64,000 nt of DNA from Micropterix aruncella (GCA_944548615.1 OX155957.1:22544758-22608757), one strand, 5' to 3'; counted from the stretch's first letter, positions 36,328 to 48,800 are shown. Notes: a model not told the origin generated them from the letters alone. Numbers and translations are program-made.

Positions 36328-37220
36328 TTATTTAGATTCCTAAAATCATTGGACTTTCGGACAGGTAACATGTCAACGGATTACGCAGAGAGAGCGACAA
36401 ACACAATGTACCTACACTTTTTGTATACAAGACGTGCCTTCTTAGACAATATCTTCCTATATAAAATTTTAAATAACCACATTAATTCTGCACCCCCTTT
36501 TTATTTTTTTTTTAATTCCTTGGTCTCCCTCTTCTTGTTTAAAAGATACATTTTATATACATTTTATACACAAAGATACATTTTATATGACCAACTAGAA
36601 AATGTCTCCTCCACGAAATTTCTCGGATTAGAAATCGATCAAAAATTACAATGGTCTGATCACGTAAAAAATTATGCAGTGCCATATTCGCCATTAGAAA
36701 GATAAGAAGTTTATGCGGTTTTGAAGCAGCTACATCCGTTTATTTTGCATATTTCCACTCCCTAATAACGTATGGCCTACTGTTTTGGGGAATGGCACCA
36801 AACTCAAAAAGAATTTTTCTCCTCCAGAAAAGAGCGGTACGCAGTTTATATAGAGTCTCACCAAGAAGTTCTTGTAAGCCGCTATTTGTAAAATCAGGAA
36901 TAATGACTCTATTTTCTTATTACATCTACCAAAATATTATGTACGCTCGTAGACACCTAACAGAAGCTCCGGTGAGTGATTTTCATCATCACGATACGAG
37001 GAATAAATCCAATCTCCACATAAACCGACAGCGACTTAGCAAAGTGCGATACAGTTTTATTCACCAAAATTTGTCCTTCTATAATAAGATTCCAGAGCAA
37101 ATGAAAAGCCTTGGAGAGGACCAATTTAAAAAGATAATTATACATAATTTGGTAAGAAACCCAATTTATGGTATAAGGGAGTTTGAAAATTTTGAATTTA
37201 TTTTCCATGTTGATGATTAA
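36328..37220 (+). pseudogene. Non-LTR reverse-transcriptase C-terminal fragments
   Basis: At about 36328-36500 one frame reads TRRAFLDNIFLYKILNNHIN, typical of the post-RT region (RR...D...LyKilN). At about 36590-36680 LENVSSTKFLGLEIDQKLQW is the FLG block. From 36690 in another frame comes ITYGLLFWG, then the 142-codon frame 36792-37220 (FLLQKRAVRSLYRV, a DTRNKSNLHI block and an FYNKIP block). The order is odd: a post-RT-like piece precedes the FLG block, so two elements may be joined. None has a complete RT core. Confidence 0.65.
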
Positions 37221-37592
37221 TGAAATGCGTAAAGTTTTAAACATAATGGTATTATGATAGCTGACATTCTAATTTTCATATAATTAAATTCATTTTTAAA
37301 AAAAAAATACGAAGGCATATTGCTGGATTGGCAATAAAATATATATTTTTTGATTATTCTACATAGAATTTGCATTTCTATTTTAATATATTATTCTCCC
37401 TGACATTAGCATATTTTGATAATTTGTATGTAGGTAATATTGAATATAATATTACAGCCTATACAGATAACTATCACGATAGTTATGTTTATAATAATGA
37501 CATTTTTAGCATTTAATTTTGTGACGCATCCAAGTGTAGGAATGCCTATCTACTGGAGTAGTTGATTGTATTGTATTGTATTGTATTGTATA
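37221..37592 (+). other. 3' end of the retroelement, with a (TTGTA)n tail
   Basis: AT-rich, ending GGAGTAGTTGATTGTA and then (TTGTA)n at about 37567-37592, the simple-repeat tail seen in some non-LTR families. Confidence 0.55.
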
Positions 37593-38849
37593 CCCTCCTT
37601 TCACACGAACTATCCGAAAAATACCTTTTTCAGACGGTCCTGTTTACATGCTTCGAATGACCTCGACATATTTTCCGACACGTTGGTTACTTTTAGTAAA
37701 AAACTATGTGATTTGTTGTATTATTAGCTCATAGTTTAATTTGTTATTAAGTTGGTTTGTAGTCGCATTAACTAATTGTTAAATTTGTTACTGAGTATAC
37801 AGTTTTTTAATGCATTAGTTCTTGTACTTTACTTTGCTTGTACTTCTTTTGTGCTTTTTTTGGATGCATTAGTACAATCCGCCTTTTGGGAGATGGTACT
37901 GAGACATGTCCCTAGATTATTTAGTCTTACTGTTCTCACATTAATGTGTTGTGATATAAGTATTTTTCCTAAAACGTAGGGCCTACTCTATCTGGCCAGA
38001 CTGTACTCCTCTCGGAGCCGGAGACATCAATGGAAGGAAATATCTAGAAATATCTATCAGCAGGCGCAGAATGTATTTTTTTAAAGTGATACATCATCAT
38101 TGATACATATATCATCATTGATACATACATGCATCAGTGATACATACATCATCATCAGACTCTGTCTTGAGTGGTTTTTTTTGTGATATTAGCGAAGTGT
38201 TAATATACAGATATGTTAAGAAATAATGATGAAGGGCACAAAATAGTGAAGTTAATAAACATCAAAATATTAAAGTAGTTTTATGCATTAAAATGTTCAT
38301 CCTTTAAAAAATGTTTTCGTTGATGTATCATTTAGAGAAAACGGCCCTCAGTTAGCCGTGGGTTAAAAGTGAGTTAAAAGCGTTTTAAAAAGGAGTCACA
38401 ATGGTGATTTTTGAAGTCCTCAAAGACTCTAAAATCTCCTAAGAGATCAATTAGATACGGTTGAACCTGAGTACCTACCTACCAATGGCGATATTATTTT
38501 ATTCGAGTGGTTATAAAAAACATAATAAAAAACAAATAAACAAATGCATGGCCGAAGCCGAGGCCATCGCAAATTCGCTTAGTTATTGCCGATGAGACGG
38601 CAGTTTCCGGGCTTCGCGATAGCATGGCGCCCGCATCGGACTCTCAATTCACTGGAAGAGGATTTGGGGTACGAAATTAAGTCGTCATCGGATGCCTTCT
38701 GGCGAGCAGACAAAACAAGCAGAAAGCAAACCTCTCATTTTCGACTTCGTCATTTTAACGACCTAAAAATGCTTCTTCCTTTGGTTTCTGTCCTTATGTT
38801 GGAGTTGGTTGGTCATCGTCAGTATGGAGTTGTTACCTACAACTAGGGT
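37593..38849. other. Intergenic with a minisatellite
   Basis: 38086-38160 is a degenerate tandem of GATACATCATCATT. 38540-38845 is GC-richer, with an 86-codon frame from a true ATG (38586-38846) that I cannot identify. It abuts repeat A. Confidence 0.4.
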
Positions 38850-39831
38850 TGTCGACTACAGCTGGCGAGCCCGTCACCTCAGGAAGTTTTAATGATTAGT
38901 CGTTCTATCTCCCTGGAGTGAGCGCAGAAGACTTGGACAAAACAGTCCACCGTCTAGCTACGCCACAAACCCGTAAGAGGCCAACGCCTTTTAATCGCGA
39001 GATAACCAGGAGTGTTACCCGGCGGGCTTACACTCACGCCCTTGCTTCCAATTGTGACCAGATTACTCCAGTCTCTTGATTGGTTACGAGTTCGAGGTCG
39101 CTTGCGCGGTCCTCTCCGATCCATCGCGGACCACAGCGTCCTTTGCCCGGCTGTTCACCCAGGATCGGTCGGTCCAACGCCAAGAGACCAACGCCTTACC
39201 GCGAGATAGCCAGGAATGCTACTTGGCGGGCGACACTCGCGCCCTTGCTACCAATTGTGACCAGATTTCTCCGGTCTCTCGATTGGCTCCGAGTTCGAGG
39301 TTGCTTTCGCGGTCCTCTCCCTTACGAAGCGGTGAAACGGTGAATACCGAATCTATCGCGGACCATGGCGTCCTTTGCCCGCCTCTGAACCGGGATCGGA
39401 TGGCCAATGGTCATTTCAAGAGCAGTCGCCGTAAGGTACGCAACCACCCCCGCTCTATAGGAAACAATACAGCTTCAAGACTCCCCCGACTGTTAGTCGG
39501 AGTTGTTATGTCCAAAGTCTTCTACGCACACTGCAGGTCGATAGAACGACGAATCGTTAAAACGTCCTGTGGTGACGGGCTCGCCCGTTGTAGTTGACAA
39601 CTCAATATGTTAGTCGGAGTGCACAATCGATTGGCTTGCGCCGCACGGTGCGCAGACCGTACAGGAGCGCCAGAGGTTTGATTCCCAGGGGAAACTGACC
39701 AGGGCCAGAGTCTTACCCAGGTTCGCACCCCGTGCGTGGAGGCCGTCGGATGGGTGTTGACCCGTGAGTGTGACCGACCCTGAACACATGGGTCTTCGTG
39801 GCCAACCCATCATGGGCCCGTTAGCCCCCCT
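38850..39831 (+). repeat. Repeat A, long composite copy
   Basis: It starts GGGTTGTCGACTACAGC and ends with the CATGGGTCTTCGTGGCCAAC/CCGTTAGC end. An internal segment is duplicated (the GATTACTCCAGTCTC block recurs near 39265 as GATTTCTCCGGTCTC), making it longer than the others. The GTTGTAGTTGACAACT near 39587 shows a second family end inside, so two copies are joined. Confidence 0.7.
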
Positions 39832-40290
39832 TGCTGACTAACAGTCGGGGGAGTCTGGAAGCAGTACTGTTTCCTATAGAGCGGGGGTGGTTCCGGACCT
39901 TACCGCAACTGCTCTTGAAATAACCATCAGCTATTCGATCCTGGGTGAACAGCCGGGCAAAGGACGCTGTGGTCCGCGATAGATTCGGTAAACACCGTTT
40001 CACCGCTTCGTAAGGGAGAGGACCGCGCAAGCGACCTCGAAGTCGTAACCAATCGAGAGACCAGAGTAATCTGGTCACAATTGGAATTAAGGGCGCGAGT
40101 GTCGGCCCGCCGGGTAACATTCCTGGCTATCTCGCGGTTAAGGCGTTGGTCTCTTACGGGCTCGTGGCGTAGCTAGACGGTGGATTGTTTTGTCCCCAAG
40201 TCTTCTGCGCTCATTTCCAGGGAGATAGAACGACTAATCGTTAAAACTTCCTGAGGTGACGGGCTCGCCCGCTGTAGTCGACAACCCAAG
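39832..40290 (-). repeat. Repeat A, inverted copy
   Basis: Opposite orientation to 38850-39831 and directly adjoining it, so the pair forms an inverted repeat of several hundred bp. It ends GCTGTAGTCGACAACC. Confidence 0.75.
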
Positions 40291-41599
40291 TTGTAGAATC
40301 AGGTCATGCTTACCATAAAAAAATAATTGTCATCGGAACTGAACCAACATGTAAATTTTCAACTTCATATGAAAATATTTGAGGAGTTCCTTCAACTCCT
40401 CATGGAACTCATTATCAGAACAGGATTTTGATAAAAATGGACCAATCTGGAAGTAAGTATATCCTTTCAAATATAAAAATTATTTTCCAACGCCGTTCAT
40501 AAATGATGGAGTTCTGAGGTAACAAACATTAAAAAAACAGCCGAATTGATAACCTCCTCCTTTTTTGAAGTCGCTTAAAAATTACCATACTCCATCGCAA
40601 AGCTTATGGTCCTCAATGGGTTAAGGATCAAATTTATTTTTATTTAAAATTGAAATTTTATTTCGTTTAAATTTTATTTGTCTATATTATTTTATTTCCA
40701 TAAATATTTCTTTAGATTTGAGGGTTTGAAGTCTATTAAAGTATTAGTTCATGAATTGAATTGATTTTAGAATTTGTGATTATATTTTCTTTGTTTTGAA
40801 TATCTGGTTTCATAACTTTTTTCATTTTATTATTCTATTTTATCATTAGGTAGTATTCAAGAGAACGTATCTGAACCAAGTGCTGACGTCTCGTATGATC
40901 CAGTTACGTTAGATCCTATTAATTTGTACATATATGTATCTAGAATTTTTAAGAGAACAAAGAATTATACATATTATTATGAATAGAAACAAAAAAAGAA
41001 GAATTTTAATAATTTACTCCTGCCCCCCGAATGAAACTTTTTTTTTCGTATTCTTTTCCTCCTTCCTCCACCACTTTAATATGAAACTACATAGTGTAAA
41101 TTTGGTGATTTGTCGTGTCTCCATTGATTTGTTGCACAATGCATATCACGGAATTGAAACCCGATCTGTGCGAGCGCGTCTCCTGTTACCGATCCCATTT
41201 TCACACATTCCACAATGGGCCCTGCCACACGATATTACATTATCGCCAAATCAAGATTATGATGTGCCCTAAGCCTCAGCACGCCCTCGGAAAGATTCAT
41301 AAAAGGCGGAGAACAAAAAGCCAGGTTGCCACGAAACCGCTTGCACCTTTAGCAGACCTCTTTCAAATGTTATTATTGTAACCGAGTTGATTGTTAGCGG
41401 TCTTTTGATTTGAATTCAAAGAAATTACTTTTTTAGATTTGGGTAATTGATAATGGGTAAATCTCTACCATTCCTTAACTAAACTATGAGCATGGGGCAG
41501 TGGCACACCTCGATTAGTTCGCTTCTAGCAGCCTCTGAAGATCTGGCGATCTCTGGAACGTTGATTAATTCGCTTCTGGCGTTATCACACACCTCGGAC
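40291..41599. other. AT-rich intergenic, no gene seen
   Basis: No recognisable domain; short overlapping frames at 40934-41381 look accidental. Confidence 0.4.
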
Positions 41600-42010
41600 C
41601 TGTTAAGAGTTGTCAGCTATGGCGGGCGAACCCGCCAACCCAGGAATTTATAACGATATTGGTCGTTCTTTCATAAACGACATAGGTACCTAAAGATATT
41701 GATCCTGGACTGAACGTAGACTCAAGGACAAAGCAGTCCACCGTCTGGCTAAGCCGACTTGACCGCGAGAGTCCAACGCCTTACCGCGTGGCCCTAGGAA
41801 GTTGAAACAGCTGACAGCCTCGAGCCCTCACTACCAGATTTTACAGGATTTCTCTGTCCTCCCGTCTGGTCATGGGTCCAAAGTCGCTTCCGCGGCCTCT
41901 TCCTTGTGTTAGCGGTAATTCAGTTTGAATTTATCGTGGACCGAGGCGCCCTTTATCCGCCGTGTTCACTCGGAATCGGGTGGCCAACGGATCGTTTGAA
42001 GGATAGATGA
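41600..42010 (+). repeat. Repeat A, divergent subfamily copy
   Basis: Starts AGTTGTCAGCTATGGCGGGC and has CAGTCCACCGTCTGGCTAAG, GTCGCTTCCGCGGCCTCTTC and ATCGTGGACCGAGGCGCCCT in family order. It is closer to the copies in the zinc-finger introns than to the main group. It leads into a retroelement fragment. Confidence 0.65.
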
Positions 42011-42319
42011 CGCCAGGTCGCAGCTACTCTCGCTGTCATAGGAATCATACATCTCCAAACTACCCTGGTTATTCGCCAGATCGCGTAAGCGTGGCAGACA
42101 CAGACTGGTATGCAAAAAACCCCTATTACGGCCTAGGTTTTCCCCGAATCCGCGATCTTGTGATCCCAACCGTCTCCTGCCGCAGGATTACATCCATGGC
42201 AGAATCTCTCAGCGCCTTGAACGGTTCAGTCCCTGTAGGAGGAGGCTACCAGATTGGAGTTATACCGTAAGTTGGGCAGGCCAGACACCGACGAAACCCA
42301 CCTTAAAGAATAGAAAAAA

Positions 42320-42760
42320 ATGCAGGATGCAGGCAAACAAAGAACGCGGTTCCGGAAGCGTCTAAAAAACTTGCCCGCAACCTCACCAGATTAAAAAGGG
42401 ACAAAATCCGTAAAGTCATAAGTACTATGACAGGCCACTGTCCTCTAAACAAACACCTGTTTACCATAGGTGTGACAGACAGCCCTATATGCAGAGGATG
42501 CATGGAGGAAGAAGAAACGCCACAGCATGTGCTCATGGAATGCAGGAGCGTGGCAGAGCAACGGGCAAGAATACTACAATCTCCAGCATCTGTCCCGGAA
42601 GCCTGTTGCAACCTAAACAGGCTGCTAACCTTCTGGGACAACCTGAGTTGGCTGGAGTAACATAAATAGAAACATGAGCCACGCACAACGGCCCAATCAA
42701 GAGGCCAAGTGCGGGAAATAGCCCAGGAAAACTATAACTAACTAACTAACTGAGCAGGCC
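42320..42760 (+). pseudogene. Non-LTR retrotransposon ORF2 C-terminus and tail
   Basis: The open frame runs to 42660 with STMTGHCPLNKHLFTIGVTD, then CRGCMEEEETPQHVLMEC, a Cys2-His-Cys module. It is the zinc-binding end that follows RNase H in elements like the one at 56011; that element has HCGLNKHMFNLKL and CRFCQGAEETPQHLMC at the same place, so the families are related but distinct. After the stop come 80 bp and (TAAC)n (42738-42752), a tail. It is 5'-truncated. Confidence 0.8.
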
Positions 42761-42889
42761 AGACGGCATAGAGTTTGTTCAACACCACCCAAGCTGCACA
42801 GAGACATTGTGTACCTATAGCACAGTATAATAACACCCAGCAGTACCCAGCAGTTCTGCTTCGTCAGTATCGCAATTCTGCTTTGTCAC

Positions 42890-43462
42890 TTGCACTAATA
42901 CCTTTCGTGTAAACATACTGTAGCGCTTAGTATTAGAGCTTAATATTAGTGAAAGTGCCAGTGCTAGTGAATAGAAGCCGATCTTATTTACTAAGCAACA
43001 AGTGACTTCCCCTCCCACAAAATACTAAGCACTTGTCGCTTGCTGACTCGTGAGAAAAGCCGTGGCAAGGGTTAGTTTTTGAAATTTTGTTTAGCTTTTG
43101 GAATAATTTTAAATTACAAATAAACACGCGCTTTTCTCTGTTTACGAGACAATAATTAATTGTTAAGTTTATTTTGTTATTATGACTGCAGAAAGGTGGA
43201 ATTCCAAAACCTCTAAAAAATGCATCCACTAATTTAAATACTATTTATTATTTTAAAATTTAATATGCTCATATCTCAAAATTAAATTTTATAATCCTCA
43301 AATTTAATTTTACATCTAGTAAAATATTTCAAAAGTAGGTATTTGAAAACTGCACTGCTCAAAATAAGGCAGGCGGTGGTGTTTTATTTCGAACGGATTT
43401 CGTGCTACTAATAACCTTTACTAATACCATTGACTACATAATCAATGCTAATACCAACTTGT
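42890..43462. repeat. Extra unit of the palindrome-rich repeat preceding copy 1
   Basis: 42890-43220 matches 43650-43940 and 52750-53060. Shared landmarks are GCACTAATA, TAGAAGCCGATC, AAGCACTTG, CGCTTGCTGACTCGT and TTATGACTGCAGAAAGGTGG. In each, an ATG reads MTAERWNSK and soon stops. It could be a fossil first exon of a transposon gene. Confidence 0.6.
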
Positions 43463-43580
43463 AAACGGTTACTTGTCGCGATCACTAAGCAGTTTAGCGA
43501 CAAGTACAAATTAGTAACAAGTACTTGTTATTAGCTACTAAGCTCGTGTAAACCTAGCATAATGCTAGGTTTACTAAGCC

Positions 43581-43613
43581 CGAGTAAACCTAGCATAATG
43601 CTAGGTTTACTCG
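43581..43613. repeat. Perfect palindrome, 16-bp arms, 1-nt spacer
   Basis: CGAGTAAACCTAGCAT, A, then its exact complement. A second palindrome with the same core (TAAACCTAGCATAATGCTAG) precedes it at about 43549-43573, and AACATGCTGA/TTCAGCATGTT lies at 43667-43687. The area is full of GCGACAAGTA/TACTTGTCGC motifs in both orientations (43480-44280). Confidence 0.9.
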
Positions 43614-44344
43614 AGCTTAGTAGGTAATGACAAGTACTTGTCGCTTGCACTAATATCTTGCGAGTAAACATGCTGATTCAGCATGTTAGCGCTTAGTTTT
43701 AGTGCTTAGTTTTAGTGAAACTGCCTGTGCTAGTAAATAGAAGCCGATCCTATTTACTAAGCGACAAGTGACTACCCCCACAACATATTAATAAGCACTT
43801 GCCGCTTGCTGACTCGTTAGAACAGCCGCGTCAAGGGTTAGTGACAAGTGAACACACTGGTTTCTCTGTTTACGTGACATTTGCTGTTTATTTTGTGATT
43901 ATGACTGCAGAAAGGTGGAATTCCAAAACGACAAAAAAAATCATCCTGGAAATCCTATGAAAAATAAAGAGGCGGTGGTGTTATAATGCGTTTTTTTAAA
44001 TTATTTATTGTTGAATCAATATATCTAGGCAATCATGTTATAAAAAAATATTGTACGCCTAAAAGGCAGGTTGTACGGCACTGAATAATTGTAAAATTTT
44101 ATGTTACTACACCACAATTACAATAAAATAAATTTAATTGAATTGTTCTATTTCGAACGGAGATCGTATCACTAATACCAACGTGTAAACCGTTACTTGT
44201 CGCGATCACTAAGTAGGTTAGCGACAAGTACTACTAAGTGACAAGTACTAAGCGACAAGTACCTACTAAGCCCGTGTAAACCTAGCATAAGTATTACTCG
44301 CCGCCTTGTATACCTATATAAAACGAAAACTAGCACTCAGGCAC

Positions 44345-44600
44345 AGTATACCAGACAGTAGCTTCTCTTAGAACAAAATTGAAATCAAAGCGAATACGTC
44401 ACGAGTCGTAAGGGCTCGGATATGGTCGCCAGATGTCTCGCTACTCGGCCTACACAGTTAGCCAATTGATCGAAAAGGTCGCTAGCCTTTACCAGCGCGT
44501 AATGCTAACCGTTCGCGTTCGTCGGGACGTACCCCTCTGCCACATTCCTCGCACCCTCTTCCCGCAATGCCCTGTAGCTCGAGAGTAAAGCTACTGGTTG
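44345..44600 (-). repeat. Repeat C, copy 3' of zinc-finger gene 1
   Basis: Matches 53460-53705 (duplication partner) and, inverted, 31590-31830. It probably lies in the gene's 3' untranslated region or just past it. Confidence 0.7.
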
Positions 44601-44678
44601 GTATACTGTGACTCTGGTATGAATGAAGTACTAGTAGTACTCGTAGATACTATAGTCGGGTGTTGCGGATAATTCCCA

Positions 44679-47600
44679 TCAGCGACACGAATGTTTTTCC
44701 AGGTCTTTCCTACACTTAAATCCGCCGCCGCATTTAGGACACGAAAAACTTTTCATTTTACAGTGGGCGGTATTAATGTGAGCAAGAATATTGGCTTTGC
44801 TGCTGCGCATTTGACCGCATTCACTGCATTGGAAGTGTTTGCGGCGGCGATGCACCGCGTCCACGTGCCTGGCCAACATCTTCGCTTCTACGAAGGCGCG
44901 ACCGCATACTCCGCACGCGTGCCTCTTCACTTTACTGTGGATGTAGTCTCGATGGGACCTCAGACCGGCCAGCTGGGAGAATGAGCGATGGCACTCCTCG
45001 CACGAGAATGGCTTCCTTTTCAAATGAACAGTCATCACGTGCTTTTTCAGTGCCTGCGGTAAATATGGAAAAAAATAAATTAATGTTTATCATAAGGGCC
45101 AGGCCACGCGATGCCGTGCGGTTGCGGCGCGGCGCCTGAGCATTGCCGCTGCGGCGTCCTACATACAAATTTCCTGGGTATGTCACATGGTGGGTTCCGG
45201 CGTCGCACCGCACGCAAAGCGCACGCACCGGTAATATGCGCCGTCAACCGTCGCATATTACCTGTGCGTGCGGCGCCCCGAACCGTCGCACCGCACGCAC
45301 GGTAATATGCGCCGGAGCGGCACCACTCAGTTGTTAAGTGCAGTCGAAAGAGGGTACATACTTGCCTGTTTCATTTATTTTCACGTATTTTTGTAAATTT
45401 TTAATCGAAGTGTTTAAAATAAGTACCAACGAAGAAGATATTGGCATTGACTACCTCATTTCAATAGTTCTACGTACAATTATTACAACTACAACACTAT
45501 TCGCCCACTGCGGCGTCGTTGTAACGTTGCGGCGCCGCACCGTGTACTGTACGTGTGTACGCCCATACGGCGAAATCTTTGCGGTGCGGCGCCGCACCGC
45601 ATCGTTTGGACCGGCTCTAAGAGCGATGATCCACTGAAACAGAGGGATGATAAAAAAACAGCTGTGTCGCACTAAGACTTTCCCAGCAAGTAGCCAAGGA
45701 CTGATTTCATCAGGAGATTTATTTTATTTAAAAAAGATAAGCACCCTCTCTCTGTTTGCGGACGAACCCGGCTGAGTTCCATTACATCTGAGCCTTTAGC
45801 CAAGAAACGAAACGCACCACCCGGGACTTGAATGGGCCCGATTGCATTTCTCCGTGAACTAAAATAGGAAAATCGTTCAACCGAACGAGACAGAGCAATA
45901 CGCTAGAACGGAATATGCTCGAATAGAACTGGAATATTTTCTGGCACCAAAACTACATGTCGAACTTATAGACTAAATTTGAACACTTTTCGTGCGGTGC
46001 TAAATTTTGCTGTTTTATCTTCGGTGGGTAGTTTTACCGTGGAAAAGTGACAACCGTTCATTTCACATTCCGCTCTGACGTACTGCTCTGTCTCGTAAAC
46101 ATGAACTAATATCCGATTTTAGTTCAAGAGAAACGCAATCGAGCCCAATATCGAGCCCCTATCTACCAGGGAGCGCGCTAGTCATACTTCAATCTCGAAA
46201 TATTGGACTTAGAGAGTTGAAGTTCGGTACAAAGATGCGTCGTTGGGCCGAGACCACATTGTGAAAGGACAATGGGCATTTTTGTATGAAATATGTTCCC
46301 AGAGTGTAACTAGGGTCGTGTGTCAAGATGTAATAATATCAAAGTTCAACTCATTAATCCATGTTGTATTGGAATTACATAAATCCGAAGTTTTGTATAT
46401 ATGGATGATTTTGTGAAATAAAATAGTTATTGACGTCATTTGAATCAACAGTTGAGCTAAAATCCAATCGTAAAGCAAAAACCGATCAAGTCCAGTATCA
46501 CAGCCAGAAAAAAAAATAGGTTGTATTACCCCAAAACTTTCAATGCAAACCGATAGCGCCCCCCCCCCCCACCCCCCTTCGCCAAACCCTTAACCCCGAC
46601 CCCCCCCCCAAACCCCACTCCCTCAACCTCTCTTCCTACCCCAAAGCCTCTTCCAACTCCCCCCAATCCTCCCCCCACTTAACCCCTCCCCAACCACCCC
46701 CATCCCCAAAGCTACCACCCCCAGCTCCCCACCCCCAACCCCCCCTAAACCCAACCCCCTACCGCCAAATAAATCCCCCCTTCCCTACAAACCCCTAAAC
46801 TCTTCCAACCCCCCCCCCAAACGCCAGCCTTCAAAACCCCTTTTGCATCTTAAGCACTTGGGTATGAATTTAAGCACTCTAGGTAAGGCGAGATAGGAAC
46901 CCACGGAAGAAGAATATTTTCGTCCGGAACTTTATACATATTGCTCTATTTTCTTCGAACCTAAAACATTCTAGGTAAGGCGGGATAGGAACCCACGAAA
47001 GAAGAAGAATATCAGAAGAATATTTTCGCCCAGCCGGATAATAAACAAGGGAGATCTGGAGACGTATATTTCTTATGACAGCGAAGGACAGTCATCGACT
47101 TGACGTCTTTAAACCTTGAATCGATCAATTGACCACCCGATCCTGCGTGACCATGGCGGACAAAGGGCGCTTCGGTCCGCAAAATATTCAAACTGAATAA
47201 CCGCTTACGTCAGGTAGAGGCCGCGGAAGCGACCTCGAACCCGTAACCAGACGACGAAATCCGGCCAAATCCGGCCAAAGTAGTCAGGGGTGAGGTGGCC
47301 CGCTGGGTGCTTCCCAGTGCCTCGTGTAAGTGTTCGCTCCTAACGGGTGAGTGGCGTAGCTAGTGGACTCTGTTGTCCCTGAGTTTCTACGCTCATTTCA
47401 AGTTGAAAGAACGTTTACATATCGTTACAACCTCCTGGGGTGACAGGTTCGCCCGTTGTAGAAGACACCTCGAAAGGGGGTGGGGTTATACAGGATGAAA
47501 TAAGAAGTAGGGTATAGCCCAAAACTTCAACACTGAATCGATCATTTACTAACGAAAGAAGAAAATTCGAAATGAAAATATACAAAAAACCTACCCATTT

Positions 47601-48713
47601 GTCAACAAATGTCTTCTTACACTCGAGGCATTCTTCTTTCGAATTCATGTGAATTTCTTTGATGTGACTCCTCAAAGCAGCTTTGATACTAAACTCCATC
47701 TCGCATACTTCACATATGAAATTCTTTAATTTCAAATGCACTGCTTCGATATGCTTGTTCAGGCCGCATTGGTCATGGAAGGCTCTATCGCAATCCGGAC
47801 AGCCGAACTTCCGCAACCGTCGCCGGTGAAAGGCACGGCAATGAACGGTCAAATCATCTCGGAGAGTAAACGATTCTTCGCACTTCTCACACGAATACTG
47901 TCTCGGCTTCAAGTGCACCGAATGCATCTGTTTATCTCGCATGAATTTCGTATAAAACCCCATATTGCAATCGTTGCAATTGCATTTTTTCACCTTAAAG
48001 TGAACCCTGTCGCGGTGCTTCTTTAAATTCTGTTTCAATTGAAAAGACCGATCACATTCCGAACACAAGAATGGCTTCAATATCGGGTGCGCTCCTTCCG
48101 CGTGCGCTTCGTTCGTAAACCTCGCGGATAAATCCTTCGGACTTTCAATGTACGTACAGCGGTATCTCGCCGCTTCAGTAGACGGACCACATACCTCGAT
48201 AATAATATGTCTTTTAACGTCTTCCCGACGTTCGCTTACCAGGTTGCGATGTTTTGAATAAACATGTCTATTAAGATAAGCCGCATTTGAAAAAGCTTTC
48301 TTACATTCTCCACGCGTATATTTCTTCATTTTATGAACCCCAGTCACGTGAGCAATCAAATGCCACCTTGTATCAAAGTCTTGCTTACATTTCACACACA
48401 TATATTTATTTTCTTTCGGAATTTTACAACCACGGCAAATCAACATGATCTCCTTGTTATATGTACACATCGGCATTCGCTCGCTTGTATCGAGAACAGA
48501 ATCACAAACAATGCAAGAGAAATCGACAAATCTCGTCACAGAAATTTTCAGGTCTTTTAATTTGATTGCCGTTGCCATTTCTTTAATATCCGTTTCAACA
48601 GAATCGTATTCTTCTGGTTCGTCCTCAACAACGTCCTCTTCAAATTCTAAAATGTTCTCTCCGGTGTCAGACGGATCTAGATCTTCTTCTTTAACGACGA
48701 CGTCACTCTCCAT
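44679..48713 (-). CDS. C2H2 zinc-finger protein, copy 1 (decaying paralogue), two exons
   Basis: Likely a nuclear DNA-binding regulator. Exon 1 is 48713-47595, exon 2 is 45053-44679, and the intron is 2541 bp with GT at 47594-47593 and AG at 45055-45054. Splicing completes finger 8: CLECKKTFVDKW joins ALKKHVMTVH with normal C-x2-C-x12-H-x4-H spacing. An acidic N-terminus and a Cys4 module (CIVC...CRGC) precede the fingers. Damage against copy 2: the upstream ATG (48761-48759) is followed by a stop at codon 8 (48740-48738), leaving the internal ATG at 48713; finger 2 lost its first Cys (YTRGEC); finger 4 lost its first His (MRDKQMHSVH). The predicted length is 496 residues. It may still be expressed, or be on its way to a pseudogene. 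Confidence 0.8.
45095..45618. mobile_element. GC-rich MITE in the intron, gene copy 1
   Basis: Inverted ends AGGGCCAGGCCACGCGAT and ATCGTTTGGACCGGCTCT are imperfect (about 14 of 18). The subterminal parts are CG-rich (GCGGCGCGGCGCC and GCGGTGCGGCGCCGC). It is present at the same place in copy 2 (54226-54744), so it is older than the duplication. The target duplication is unclear. Confidence 0.65.
45834..46146. mobile_element. MITE with long inverted repeats in the intron, gene copy 1
   Basis: GGGCCCGATTGCATTTCTCC... pairs with ...AGAAACGCAATCGAGCCC. Similarity extends about 80-100 bp inwards (GAACTAAAAT, CGAGACAGAGCA). The orthologous position in copy 2 is 54923-55232. Confidence 0.8.
46558..46830 (-). 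repeat. C-rich tract in the intron (G-rich in the transcript), gene copy 1
   Basis: More than 20 runs of three or more C on the plus strand. The gene is read from the minus strand, so its pre-mRNA would carry G-runs able to form quadruplexes. Copy 2 has the same tract at 55674-55942. Fragments of repeat D lie just before it (46180-46260). Confidence 0.8.
47095..47470 (-). repeat. Repeat A, intron subfamily, gene copy 1
   Basis: GATCGATCAATTGACCACCC, then GACCTCGAACCCGTAACCAG and GGGTGACAGGTTCGCCCGTT, in repeat A order. Partner copy: 61550-61930. The preceding sequence 46870-47040 holds a 97-bp tandem duplication (TAGGTAAGGCGRGATAGGAAC). Confidence 0.65.
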
Positions 48714-48800
48714 TTTTATTTCAATGTCTTCGATACATTATATACTTTCTTGACGCTCCATTCTGGGTGGCGACTTTTTCACACACAACAAGATTGACGT

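Noticed and set aside
44691..45038. Two small stand-alone zinc-finger genes (44679-45038 and 53810-54169)
   Set aside because: Each starts on GTG, directly follows a splice acceptor, and completes a split finger with the upstream exon, so they are exons and not genes.
47415..47594. A 60-residue C-terminal extension of the exon-1 frame (VGFLYIF...)
   Set aside because: It is read-through into the intron past a good GTAGGT donor; it is hydrophobic and runs into repeat A.
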